Source of the DNA: Limnohabitans sp. 2KL-1
GTDB taxonomy: Bacteria > Pseudomonadota > Gammaproteobacteria > Burkholderiales > Burkholderiaceae_C
Direction of reading: 5' to 3'
Assembly (NCBI RefSeq): GCF_003063435.1
Contig: NZ_NESL01000002.1
Span: forward strand, 186,001-250,000
Length of the DNA: 64,000 nt
Below the pieces are notes generated by a model. The model did not search any database, was not told where the DNA came from, and saw nothing but the letters and a program-made list of their open reading frames with translations. Position numbers and translations under genes: made by a program. Positions 51,504-59,703 of this stretch are shown here, piece by piece (within the stretch, counting starts at the first letter, position 1; every line of letters begins with the position of its first letter).

Positions 51504-51800
51504 TTAATGGGGACGGCCTACATCGATTTTTTTGCGCCGCTGGATTTCCTCTGCCTTGGTGGGTCGTCCGCGTCGCTTGGGCAGTTCTGCGGACTTGGAC
51601 TCGTACGTTTCATTTCTAGATTCGTGAGATAACTGATCGAGCCATGCTTCTACGTCAGACAGACGGTACCGGGCGATGGCTCCAATCTGGACGCAAGTTG
51701 GGAGCGCATGCGGCGTGCCGTAACTGCGGCGGTTGTAGATGGTTTGAGGTGAGATGCCTAAAAATTGAGCAAGTTCGGTGACAGTGAGCAAAGATTGCAT
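51504..51800 (-). CDS. AlpA/excisionase-like helix-turn-helix protein with AT-hook-like tail
   Basis: The 98-aa protein starts with an HTH_17/AlpA-type DNA-binding domain (LTVTELAQFLGISPQTIYNR, residues 5-24, then RYRLSDVEAWLDQL). Its tail contains KRRGRPTKAEE, an AT-hook-like basic motif. Such proteins act as excisionases or regulators of integrase genes in islands and prophages. It sits about 250 bp inside the tRNA-derived island end. No integrase gene is visible nearby. Confidence 0.85.
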   Translation of the reverse strand: MQSLLTVTELAQFLGISPQTIYNRRSYGTPHALPTCVQIGAIARYRLSDVEAWLDQLSHESRNETYESKSAELPKRRGRPTKAEEIQRRKKIDVGRPH

Positions 51801-52054
51801 GGTTACGCCAATTGGTTATTGCTAGCACATGCCAGCGTTAAGGTATAGCGTCAGCAGGTCGAGAAACCTTTCATGGGATTAAATTTTTTTGTACGATCGT
51901 TCCAAAAGCGGTTCATAATGAGTATGTGGTTGCGACAAATTTGCGACAATTGGTGTCGTAAATTGGGGTAAAAGGCGGTAAACACTGGTAAGCTAAGTTG
52001 TTGATTTGCATAGGATTTCCTTGAAAACCCTGTTAAATCAAGGGTCTCGGATTA
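51801..52054. other. Island-end region with short repeats (possible integrase arm sites)
   Basis: No gene is seen. Short repeats cluster here: TTGCGACAA twice and an inverted TGTCG near 51927-51958, GGTAAA-type repeats near 51966-51992, and a small hairpin ACCCT-N9-AGGGT (52027-52045). Such clusters next to an attachment core resemble tyrosine-integrase arm sites. Their role is inference. Confidence 0.4.
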
Positions 52055-52101
52055 GACTGTTAATCCGTAGGTCCCTGGTTCGAGCCCAGGTTGAGGAGCC
52101 A
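52055..52101 (+). other. tRNA-Asn 3' fragment (island attachment site)
   Basis: The 47 bases match the 3' part of a tRNA-Asn: anticodon loop CTGTTAA (GTT anticodon), variable loop, T-arm CCTGG-TTCGAGC-CCAGG and acceptor strand ending GCCA. The 5' half is absent: the 76 bases back from the CCA hold neither the matching acceptor strand nor a D-arm. This is the duplicate left when an element integrates into the 3' end of tRNA-Asn. A native-looking terminator follows. The intact gene should lie at the other end of the island, left of the window. Confidence 0.8.
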
Positions 52102-52110
52102 AAAACAGAC

Positions 52111-52142
52111 AAGCCCTTGCAGCAATGCAAGGGCTTTTTCTT
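52111..52142 (+). terminator. Intrinsic terminator after the tRNA fragment
   Basis: AAGCCCTTGCA (52111-52121) and TGCAAGGGCTT (52126-52136) form a perfect 11-bp stem with a GCAA loop, followed by TTTCTTT. It is placed as a tRNA transcript terminator would be, 10 bp after the CCA, which supports the view that native chromosome begins here. Confidence 0.85.
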
Positions 52143-52247
52143 TGCCCCTCCTTTTACGCCCTTCGTGGCGGCGAATGCCATGTTGACTGGATGGGCTGTC
52201 CGGCAAATGACCCGGAACTCTGGGGTGTCATCGCTAGAATTTGCACG

Positions 52248-52880
52248 ATGCACTTCTACGAACCCCACCTGGGCCACGGCCTCAAACACGATCCGTTCAA
52301 TGCCATCGTCGGCCCCCGGCCCATTGGCTGGGTGTCCAGTTGCAGCGCCAGCGGGGTGTTGAACCTGGCGCCTTACAGCTTTTTCAACGCCTTCAACTAC
52401 GTACCGCCGCTGATCGGTTTTTCCAGCATTGGGCGCAAGGACTCGCTCAACAACATCGAGGCCACTGGCGAGTTCGTCTGGAACCTGGTGACCCGCCCAC
52501 TGGCCGAAGCCATGAACCGCAGTTGCGAGGCCGTGCCGCCCGAAGTGGACGAATTCGGCCTGGCAGGCCTGACCCCTGAAGCCTCGCGCATGGTCAACGT
52601 GCCCCGGGTCGCAGAAAGCCCGGTCAGCTTTGAATGCCGCTGCACCCAGATTTTGCAAATGCAGGACTTGCAAGGTGAAAAGCTCGACACCTGGATGGTG
52701 TTTGGCCAAGTGGTGGGCATCCACATCGACGAACGCCTGATCGTCAACGGCGTCTACGACACCGCCAACGCCGGGCATGTGCTGCGCGGTGGTGGCCCTG
52801 CCGATTACTTCAGCGTGGGCCCGGAGCAGCTTTTCAAAATCTACCGTCCGGCAAGCGGCGCACGCGATTTGCCCAAATGA
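52248..52880 (+). CDS. Flavin reductase-family protein
   Basis: The 210-aa protein has the flavin-reductase-like FMN-binding split barrel: PFNAIVGPRPIGWVSS near the N-terminus (residues about 16-31), NLAPYSFFNAFNYVPPLIGFS (a conserved FMN-binding run) and a later GEFVWNLVT. It probably uses NAD(P)H to reduce flavin or is a related flavoprotein. The ATG at 52248 fits the homologous start; TAGAAT lies only 8 bp before it, so the message may be nearly leaderless. The longer frame from 52125 crosses the tRNA terminator and is rejected. Confidence 0.9.
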   Translation: MHFYEPHLGHGLKHDPFNAIVGPRPIGWVSSCSASGVLNLAPYSFFNAFNYVPPLIGFSSIGRKDSLNNIEATGEFVWNLVTRPLAEAMNRSCEAVPPEVDEFGLAGLTPEASRMVNVPRVAESPVSFECRCTQILQMQDLQGEKLDTWMVFGQVVGIHIDERLIVNGVYDTANAGHVLRGGGPADYFSVGPEQLFKIYRPASGARDLPK

Positions 52881-53079
52881 GCCCAACCGGTTGAGCCCCA
52901 CAGGCCCGGCCTGAGCATCGGCCGCAAACCAGACCACCCAGACCCGCAGCCCGGCTCCGGGGCTGCTGCAAAACGCTGCGTAAGCTGCGCCACATTGGGC
53001 ACCTCGGTCGCAGGGTTAAATATGCCCAGCGGACAATGACACAGCCCAGTCCGGGCCTTGTTTCTGCCGAGGAGTTGCC

Positions 53080-54084
53080 ATGCCGAATTCATGTCTGATC
53101 GTCGTTTGTGCGGTGACGCTGTTCTGGTCTTCGGCTTGGGCACAGCCGGACACACCCATGCCTGCACCGCCGCAAGCGCAGCAACGGCTGATGCAATCGG
53201 TGGTGGCCGTGCAAACCCAGACCGATGACGACGCCAGCAGCACACGCAGCCTGGGCAACCAAAGGCAGGGCTCGGGTGTGGTGATCGGTACTGACTTGGT
53301 TTTGACCGTGGGCTATTTGCTGATTGAAGCCCAGTCGGTGGATCTGATCGATCACCGGGGCCGAAAAATTCCGGGGCAAGTGCGCGCTGTAGACAACATC
53401 AACGGTTTGGGACTGATCCGATCGCTGGTGCCTTTGCGCCTGGAACCCGTCCCTTTGGGCGACTCGGACAAGCTCCAGGCACCAACCCGCTTGTGGACCT
53501 TGGGGCACAGCGAGTCGGCCCCCACGGCCTTGGAGTTGGTGTCCAGAAAACCATTTGCCGGCACCTGGGAATACCTGCTGGAATCGCCCTTGATGACCCT
53601 GCCCGCCGTGAACAACTGGAGCGGCTCGGGGCTGTTCGATGAGCAAGGTCAACTGATTGGCATCGGCTCTTTGCTGGTGCAAGATGTGTTTGGCGACAAG
53701 CTGCCTTTGCCGGGCAATTTGTTTGTCCCGGTGAATGTGCTCAAAACACCACTGCCCGATTTGTTGCGAACCGGCAAACGCGCCGGACCCGCTCCATCCT
53801 GGTTGGGCATCCACAGCCAAGCGCGGTCTGATGGCGGGCTGGTGATACTGCGTGTCGCGCCCAACAGCCCCGCGGAACAAGCGGGGATCGAGGTGGGCGA
53901 CACCTTGCTGGCCCTGCAGGGACAGGCCATTGCGGACTTGGCTGATTTTTACCGGCGTTTGTGGCGCTTGGGACCAGCTGGCAGTTCAGTGGAATTGACG
54001 GTGCTGCGCGACAACCAGACGCGCGCGGTCAAGCTGGTCACCGGTGACCGCGCCCTGTCCTTGAAGCGTCCTCGAGGGGTTTGA
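53080..54084 (+). CDS. HtrA/DegP-like protein with degenerate protease domain and PDZ
   Basis: A signal peptide (residues 1-21, ending SAWAQ) is followed by a trypsin-like domain (about 35-225) and one PDZ domain (about 245-325; GLVILRVAPNSPAEQAGIEV). The usual catalytic His segment LTNAHVV reads LTVGYLL, the Asp segment D-L-A-L-L reads NGLGLI, while the serine loop GNSGGP reads WSGSGLF. At least two of the three catalytic residues are therefore lost, so it is probably a periplasmic binding or regulatory protein rather than a protease. GAGGAG precedes the ATG by 5 nt. Confidence 0.85.
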   Translation: MPNSCLIVVCAVTLFWSSAWAQPDTPMPAPPQAQQRLMQSVVAVQTQTDDDASSTRSLGNQRQGSGVVIGTDLVLTVGYLLIEAQSVDLIDHRGRKIPGQVRAVDNINGLGLIRSLVPLRLEPVPLGDSDKLQAPTRLWTLGHSESAPTALELVSRKPFAGTWEYLLESPLMTLPAVNNWSGSGLFDEQGQLIGIGSLLVQDVFGDKLPLPGNLFVPVNVLKTPLPDLLRTGKRAGPAPSWLGIHSQARSDGGLVILRVAPNSPAEQAGIEVGDTLLALQGQAIADLADFYRRLWRLGPAGSSVELTVLRDNQTRAVKLVTGDRALSLKRPRGV

Positions 54085-54136
54085 ATTCGAAGGGAATTGG
54101 TTGATACTTTGGCGATCAACACTCAGCCTCAGTACC

Positions 54137-56050
54137 ATGGCCAAAGACTTCAGCACCCTCGAAGACAGCAACCGCTCGTCCAACCCCAGCATCCACGACG
54201 TGATGGCCGAATCCCGACGCCGCTTTCTCAAAAGTGGCGTCGCCGTTTCGCTGGCCTCTGTGCTGGCTCCTTTGGCCGGTTGTGCGGCCTTGGGCACGGC
54301 CCAGCCCAAACTGGGCTTCAAAGGCATTGCGGTCGGCATGGGCGACCGGCTGGTCGTGCCCGAAGGCTATGTGGCCACGCCGCTGGCCCCCTGGGGTGAG
54401 CCGGTGGGCATTGCAGGCAACATGCCTGCGTTCAAGATCGACGGCTCCAACACCGCCGACGAACAAGCCGTGCAAATGGGCATGCACCACGACGGCCTGG
54501 CCTACTTTGCCCTGGACGGTTCGCGCCGTGGCCTGATCGCCATCAACCACGAATACACCGACGACGGCTTGCTGCATGTGGGCGGCTTCAACGCCATGAA
54601 TGCCGAGAAGGTGCGCAAATCGCAAAACGCGCACGGCCTGTCGGTGATCGAGGTCGAGCTGCAAAACCAGCAGTGGCAGATGGTGCGGCCCTCGCGCTAC
54701 GCCCGCCGCCTGCCCATGAGCGCGCCTTTCAGCGTGGGCGGCCCGGCTGCAGGCCACCCCCTGATGCGCACCGCCGCCGACCCGCAAGGGCGCACCGTGC
54801 TGGGCACCCTCAACAACTGCGCCAGCAGCAAGACGCCCTGGGGCACCTATTTGTCGGGCGAAGAAAACTTTGCGTTTTACTTTGGCGGGGCCGATCAGCC
54901 CACGCCCGACCAAAGCCGCTGGGGGGCCCGCAAGGACGGGTTTTATGCCTGGGAAAAACACGATGCCCGCTTCAACCTGAAGCAAAACCCCAACGAATTC
55001 CACCGCTTTGGCTGGGTGGTCGAGCTTGACCCGATGGACCCCACCAGCACCCCCATCAAACGCACGGCCCTGGGCCGCGCCGCGCACGAAGGCGCCTGGG
55101 TGGGCGTGACCCGCGACGGCCGGGCCGTGGTGTATTCGGGCGAAGACGCCCGTTTTGAATACATCTACAAATTTGTCAGCCGCGACAAAATTGCACCCGC
55201 TGGCAACGGCCTCACGCAGGCGCAGGCCAACAGGGAACTGCTGGACCACGGCACCCTGTATGTGGCCCGCTTTGATGCCGATGGCCGGGGCCAGTGGTTG
55301 CCGCTGGTGCATGGCCAGGGGCCACTCACGGCGGCCAACGGCTTTGCCGACCAGGGCGAAGTCGTCATCAAGGCGCGCCAGGCCAGCGACCTGCTGGGCG
55401 GCACCAAGATGGACCGCCCCGAGTGGCTCACCATCGATCCGGCCAGCGGCTGGGTCTACTGCACCCTGACCAACAACAGCCAGCGCGGCGAGCCCGGCAA
55501 GCCGGGTGTGGACGCGGCCAACCCGCGCGCCAACAACGTCATGGGCCAGATCATCCGCTGGAAAGACGAAGGCGACTTTGACGGCCGCCGCTTCGAATGG
55601 AACCACCTGGTGCTGGCGGGCGACCCCGCCAATGAACGCGCCGAGGCCAAGGGCAACATCAACGGCGACATTTACGCCTGCCCTGACGGCATCACCTTCG
55701 ACCAGCGCGGCGTGCTGTGGATTCAGACCGACGCCCACGCCACCCAGATGTACAAAGGCGAATTGGCCCGCGTGGGCAACAACCAGATGCTGGCCTGTGA
55801 TCCGGTGTCCGGCGAAACCCGGCGCTTTCTGACCGGCCCCACCCACTGCGAAGTCACCGGCGTGGCCCTGACACCCGATGGCACCACCATGTTCGTGAGC
55901 ATCCAGCACCCGGGCGAGACCCCCACGGACCGCAGCGACCCGGCCGATCCCGCCAAGTACTCCAACTGGCCCGATTACGCCGCCGGAGGGCGACCACGCT
56001 CATCCACCGTGGCCATCCGCAAGAAAGATGGCGGCGTGATCGGCACCTGA
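54137..56050 (+). CDS. PhoX-family (DUF839) phosphatase, Tat-exported
   Basis: The 637-aa protein has a twin-arginine signal (ESRRRFLKSG, about residues 25-34) followed by a hydrophobic stretch ending in AGCAAL. The mature part matches PhoX: GLIAINHEYTDDGLLH, SGEENFAFYFGG, RFGWVVELDP, DGRAVVYSGEDARFEYIYKF (the conserved E-D...Y-K-F run), RPEWLTIDPASGWVYCTLTN and PDGITFDQRGVLWIQTD. PhoX enzymes are calcium- and iron-dependent phosphomonoesterases of the periplasm. The start at ATG 54137 is preferred over the 54101 frame start. Confidence 0.9.
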   Translation: MAKDFSTLEDSNRSSNPSIHDVMAESRRRFLKSGVAVSLASVLAPLAGCAALGTAQPKLGFKGIAVGMGDRLVVPEGYVATPLAPWGEPVGIAGNMPAFKIDGSNTADEQAVQMGMHHDGLAYFALDGSRRGLIAINHEYTDDGLLHVGGFNAMNAEKVRKSQNAHGLSVIEVELQNQQWQMVRPSRYARRLPMSAPFSVGGPAAGHPLMRTAADPQGRTVLGTLNNCASSKTPWGTYLSGEENFAFYFGGADQPTPDQSRWGARKDGFYAWEKHDARFNLKQNPNEFHRFGWVVELDPMDPTSTPIKRTALGRAAHEGAWVGVTRDGRAVVYSGEDARFEYIYKFVSRDKIAPAGNGLTQAQANRELLDHGTLYVARFDADGRGQWLPLVHGQGPLTAANGFADQGEVVIKARQASDLLGGTKMDRPEWLTIDPASGWVYCTLTNNSQRGEPGKPGVDAANPRANNVMGQIIRWKDEGDFDGRRFEWNHLVLAGDPANERAEAKGNINGDIYACPDGITFDQRGVLWIQTDAHATQMYKGELARVGNNQMLACDPVSGETRRFLTGPTHCEVTGVALTPDGTTMFVSIQHPGETPTDRSDPADPAKYSNWPDYAAGGRPRSSTVAIRKKDGGVIGT

Positions 56051-56214
56051 TGGGGCTGCGGCCCATCGCCCTCAACCGCGGTCAAATGAGGCCAAGGCCA
56101 GGCACCGTCCAGGGCGCAGCGCAGCAAAGGTCTCTGCGCTGCGCACCACCACGACACCCCTGCGATGCCCCTCAACGGTCCAAATGCGGCGGATAACCGC
56201 CTGAGCACGTCACT

Positions 56215-58395
56215 TCAGCGGTCCCGATTTGTCCATTGCTGGATCAGCACCGGCAACATAAGCGCCACGCCCAGCAAACTGATTTTCAGACCCGGTGCGA
56301 TCAGGCACAGGGCCCCCGCTGTGCACAGCACACGTTCCCAGCGCTTCATTTCGGTCAGCATGTACCCACTGAGCGCTGCGGCCAGCGCCACAATGCCCAG
56401 GATGCAGCCGGTGAAGGTGACCGCAAAATCACCCCAATTGAAGCCCTTGGCCACCAGCAGCAACGAGGGCGAAAACACAAACACAAAAGGCACCAGGGCT
56501 TTGGCCAGCCCAAGGCGGAAGGCCATGTTTCCGGTCTTGAACGGGTCACTGCCTGCCATGCCTGCGGCCGCATAAGCGGCCAGCGCCACCGGCGGCGTGA
56601 TGTCGGCCAGCACGCCGTAATAAAACACAAAAAAGTGCGCCACCAAGGGCTCCACGCCCAGTTGCACCAGGGTCGGTGCGGCCACAGTGACCATGATGAT
56701 GTAGTTGGCTGTGGTGGGAATGCCGCAGCCCATCAAAATGCAGACGATGCCGGTCATGAACAACGCGGCCAGCAGGGTCAAGGACTTGGCATCGGCCATG
56801 AAAGCGGGCAGCCAATCCATCATGAAGGCGGCAACGATCTGCGCCCAACCGGTGATGATGAAGCTGATTTTGAAGCCCACGCCAGTGAGCGTGACCACGC
56901 CGATCACGATGCCCACGGTGGCCGCTGCTGCGCCCACGGCCAGCGCGTACTTGGCACCGGTCTCAAACGCTTCGAGCAACACCGCATTGTCGATGCGGCC
57001 GATCACGCCCAGCCACTTTTGACCCGCCCAGATCAGGGCCACGCCCAACGCCAAAAAGCCCAGTTTGATGGTCTCGCCATCACCGCCCCAATCGACAAAA
57101 GCGATCAAGGCCAGCAGCACATGCAGCGCGATCAACAGCACCCAATTGACGCTGCGGTTACCGCGCACCGAGGTGCTCAGGCCCACGATCATGCAGGACG
57201 TGATGCCGGTGAACGCCGCCAGATACGGCGTGCGACCCGACACCAAAATGGTGATCAACAAAACCAGCGGAATCAAGGTGGGCCAACGCTGCTGAAAGGA
57301 CTCGCGCAGCTTGGGCATTTCTTCTTCGGTCAGACCGCGCAAGCCGTAGCGCTTGGCCTCGAAGTGCACCTGCATGAACACGCCAAAGAAGTGCATGAAC
57401 GCAGGCACCACCGCCGCAGCAACGATGGTCTGATACGACACGTTCAAAAATTCCACCATCAAGAAGGCGGCGGCACCCAACACGGGTGGCGTGATCTGCC
57501 CGCCCGTCGAAGAAGCGGCCTCGACCGCGCCTGCAAATTCACGGCGATAACCCACCCGGATCATGGCCGGAATGGTGAGCGAACCCACCGTGACCGCGTT
57601 GGCCACCGACGAACCGCTGAGCATGCCGAACATGGCCGAGCCGAACACACTGACCTTGGCAGGACCACCCGCGTAACGCCCGGCCACTGTGGACGCAATG
57701 TCCAGAAACAACTGACCCAGACCAATGCGCGTGGCCAATACACCAAACAGCACAAAGTGAAAAACATAGGTGGCCACCACACCGACGGCCACACCGTAAA
57801 TGCCCTGACTGGTCAGGTACTGGTGGTTGATCATCTGGCTCCAGCTGGCACCTGCGTGCTTGAGCAAACCCGGAAAATAAGGCCCGGCCAGTGCATAGGC
57901 CGTGAAGCCCAGCGCAATCAAGGGCAAAGGCCAGCCCATGGAGCGGCGGGTGGCTTCGAGCAAGGTGATGAACAGGACGGAGCCCATGACCACGTCCATC
58001 GTGTCCGGGTTGCCCACCCTGAAGGCCAGATCGTCAAACACATACGGGATGTACATGACGCTGGCCGCGCAGGCCAAGCCCAGCAGCCAGTCCACCAAGG
58101 GCACGCCGCCAATGCTCAGGCGGCTTTTGGAAACGGTGGTGTCTGCGTCGGATTTGAACGCCGCGAACACCAGAAAAATCAAACCCAACACAAATGCCAG
58201 GTGAACACCACGGTGGGTGGTTTCGCGCAACAGACCAAAGCCCGCCGTGTAGTAATGGAAGCCCGACAAAATGACAAGCAGCCATTTCACAATCACCGAC
58301 GCCGGGGGCAACGTGGGCCGAAAACGCATTTCGGGGTCGAACTTTTCTTCAAGTTCCTGCAGATCGCGCATGTCGCGCTCGCGGGCTTCGGTCAT
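56215..58395 (-). CDS. TRAP transporter fused permease (DctQM, TAXI type)
   Basis: The 726-aa protein has about 16-18 hydrophobic segments. Its central GSAMFGMLSGSSVANAVTVG and STGGQITPPVLGAAAFLM, and later MGCGIPTTANYIIM and ADITPPVALAAYAAAGMAGSDP, are signatures of the fused small-plus-large TRAP permease that works with TAXI-family binding proteins. It is a secondary importer, probably of dicarboxylates or amino-acid-like substrates; the substrate is not readable. AAGGA lies 5 nt before the ATG. The binding-protein gene is 179 bp upstream on the same strand, with three hairpin repeats between. Confidence 0.94.
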   Translation of the reverse strand: MTEARERDMRDLQELEEKFDPEMRFRPTLPPASVIVKWLLVILSGFHYYTAGFGLLRETTHRGVHLAFVLGLIFLVFAAFKSDADTTVSKSRLSIGGVPLVDWLLGLACAASVMYIPYVFDDLAFRVGNPDTMDVVMGSVLFITLLEATRRSMGWPLPLIALGFTAYALAGPYFPGLLKHAGASWSQMINHQYLTSQGIYGVAVGVVATYVFHFVLFGVLATRIGLGQLFLDIASTVAGRYAGGPAKVSVFGSAMFGMLSGSSVANAVTVGSLTIPAMIRVGYRREFAGAVEAASSTGGQITPPVLGAAAFLMVEFLNVSYQTIVAAAVVPAFMHFFGVFMQVHFEAKRYGLRGLTEEEMPKLRESFQQRWPTLIPLVLLITILVSGRTPYLAAFTGITSCMIVGLSTSVRGNRSVNWVLLIALHVLLALIAFVDWGGDGETIKLGFLALGVALIWAGQKWLGVIGRIDNAVLLEAFETGAKYALAVGAAAATVGIVIGVVTLTGVGFKISFIITGWAQIVAAFMMDWLPAFMADAKSLTLLAALFMTGIVCILMGCGIPTTANYIIMVTVAAPTLVQLGVEPLVAHFFVFYYGVLADITPPVALAAYAAAGMAGSDPFKTGNMAFRLGLAKALVPFVFVFSPSLLLVAKGFNWGDFAVTFTGCILGIVALAAALSGYMLTEMKRWERVLCTAGALCLIAPGLKISLLGVALMLPVLIQQWTNRDR

Positions 58396-58412
58396 ACCTG
58401 TCCTTGGAAAAC

Positions 58413-58490
58413 ACCGGGTGCTGCTGCGCCTGGTTCAAAACACCGGGTGCTGCTGCGCCCGGTTAAAAAACAGGGCGCTGCTGCGCCCTG
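58413..58490 (-). repeat. Three hairpin repeats between TAXI binding-protein and permease genes
   Basis: Three short hairpins follow each other at 58413-58434, 58442-58464 and 58471-58490. The first two share ACCGGGTGCTGCTGCGCC, and the third (CAGGGCGCTGCTGCGCCCTG) keeps the GCTGCTGCGCC core. Each folds on itself around TGCTGC. Further diverged relatives run on to 58560. They lie in the operon gap and could protect the upstream message or reduce permease expression. Confidence 0.7.
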
Positions 58491-58574
58491 TCTGAAAACA
58501 CTTGGCTGTAAAAACAACGGACGCCGCAGCGCCCTGGAAAACCCGCGGACGCCAAAACATCCGCGGAAAACCGG

Positions 58575-59528
58575 TCACTTCAGCACACCAGCCTCTTTGT
58601 AGAACTTTTCAGCACCGGGGTGAAAAGGAATGCCCACACCCTTGACGGCGTTTTCCTTGGTGATGAACTTGCCTTTGGCATGGCCAGCCGCCAAAGCATC
58701 CTGAGCGGCTTTGCCGTAAAGCGCTTTGGTGATCTGGTAAACGGTCTCGGTGTCGGCCTTGGCACTGGTCACCCACTGGGCCCCCATCGCCATGGTCTGC
58801 ACGGCGGGCACATCTTTGTAAGTGCCAGCAGGAATGGTGTCGACGGCCAGGTAGGGGTTGCTCTTGCGCAAGGCTTCGGCTTGTGGGCCCGCCAAAGGCA
58901 CCAACTCGATGCCTGCACCGCTGGAAGCCAGCTCGGCGATCGCGCCGGCAGGAGCGCCGCCCACGAAGAAGAAGGCATCGAGTGCGCCGTCCTTGAGCTT
59001 GTCACCGGCCTGGTTGGGTTTGATGTACTCGGGCTTGATGTCGCTTTCTTTCACGCCATAAGCCGCCAGCACCGTGCGGGCATTGACCAGGGTGCCCGAG
59101 CCGGGTTCGTCCAGCGCCACGCGCTTGCCCTTGAGGTCGGCCACCGACTTGATGCCCGAGCCTTTTTTGACCACCAGGTGGATGCTTTCGGGGTACAAGT
59201 TGGCGATCATGCGCAGGTCGGCCACCTTGGGCTTGCCTTCGTAAACACCTGTGCCGGTATAGGCCCAGGTGGCCACGTCAGACTGCGAAAAGCCCGACTC
59301 CATGGCACCACCGGCCACGCCGTTGACGTTGGCCACCGAACCGTTGGTGGCTTGGGCTGTGGCCACGATCTTGCCGGGCTGGCTCACCGCGTTGGCGATC
59401 ATGCCCCCCACCGGGTAATACGTGCCTGCGGTGCCGCCGGTGCCGATGCGGAAAAACTGCTGCGCCTGCACGGGGGCCACCAAGGCGGCAGCCAGACCCA
59501 AAACCCAAACCAGTTGACGACGTTTCAT
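58575..59528 (-). CDS. TAXI-family TRAP solute-binding protein
   Basis: The 317-aa protein has a cleavable signal peptide (MKRRQLVWVLGLAAALVA, cleaved after AQA) and the TAXI signature RIGTGGTAGTYYPVGGMIAN directly after it. Other family features are ESGFSQSDVATWAYTG, DLRMIANLYPESIHLVV and LDEPGSGTLVNARTVL. It is the periplasmic receptor for the adjacent TRAP permease. The longer frame start at 59747 is rejected because the signal peptide begins at 59528. It is divergent from the DadA-like gene. Confidence 0.94.
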   Translation of the reverse strand: MKRRQLVWVLGLAAALVAPVQAQQFFRIGTGGTAGTYYPVGGMIANAVSQPGKIVATAQATNGSVANVNGVAGGAMESGFSQSDVATWAYTGTGVYEGKPKVADLRMIANLYPESIHLVVKKGSGIKSVADLKGKRVALDEPGSGTLVNARTVLAAYGVKESDIKPEYIKPNQAGDKLKDGALDAFFFVGGAPAGAIAELASSGAGIELVPLAGPQAEALRKSNPYLAVDTIPAGTYKDVPAVQTMAMGAQWVTSAKADTETVYQITKALYGKAAQDALAAGHAKGKFITKENAVKGVGIPFHPGAEKFYKEAGVLK

Positions 59529-59623
59529 GAGATACCCTTTTGCGAATGAAGGACTGAACAGGAATAAAGAAACAAGAACCCGATGTGTAGCACATCTTGT
59601 GCCCATTTCTAGCCAGAAGGCGA

Positions 59624-59664
59624 CAGCATCAGGGTAGACTCTGATATCGATCCCCCTGATGCTG
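59624..59664. promoter_or_regulatory. 11-bp inverted repeat in divergent promoter region
   Basis: CAGCATCAGGG (59624-59634) and CCCTGATGCTG (59654-59664) are exact reverse complements 19 bp apart, between the TAXI operon and the DadA-like gene. A second palindrome, GATGTG-TAG-CACATC, lies at 59582-59596. Both are likely operator sites for an unlinked regulator. Confidence 0.55.
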
Positions 59665-59703
59665 CAGAAGGGGTGTCTTGTTGTGTAGCCAGAGGATTTG
59701 TCA

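Noticed and set aside
52026-52101. Complete tRNA-Asn gene
   Set aside because: The D-arm and the 5' acceptor strand are missing; only the 3' 47 bases match.
1-52101. Integrase or transposase genes inside the island part
   Set aside because: I looked for tyrosine or serine recombinase and DDE motifs in the translated frames and saw none; the integrase probably lies left of the window.
54116-55909. 597-codon open frame on the minus strand
   Set aside because: It is antisense to the PhoX gene and has no recognisable domain.
58413-58574. CRISPR array
   Set aside because: The repeats are hairpins with only a few bases between them, no uniform spacers, and no cas genes are nearby.
56236-58602. 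788-codon open frame on the plus strand
   Set aside because: It lies antisense to the clear TRAP permease gene; its His/Gln/Arg-rich composition is that of a GC-rich shadow frame.
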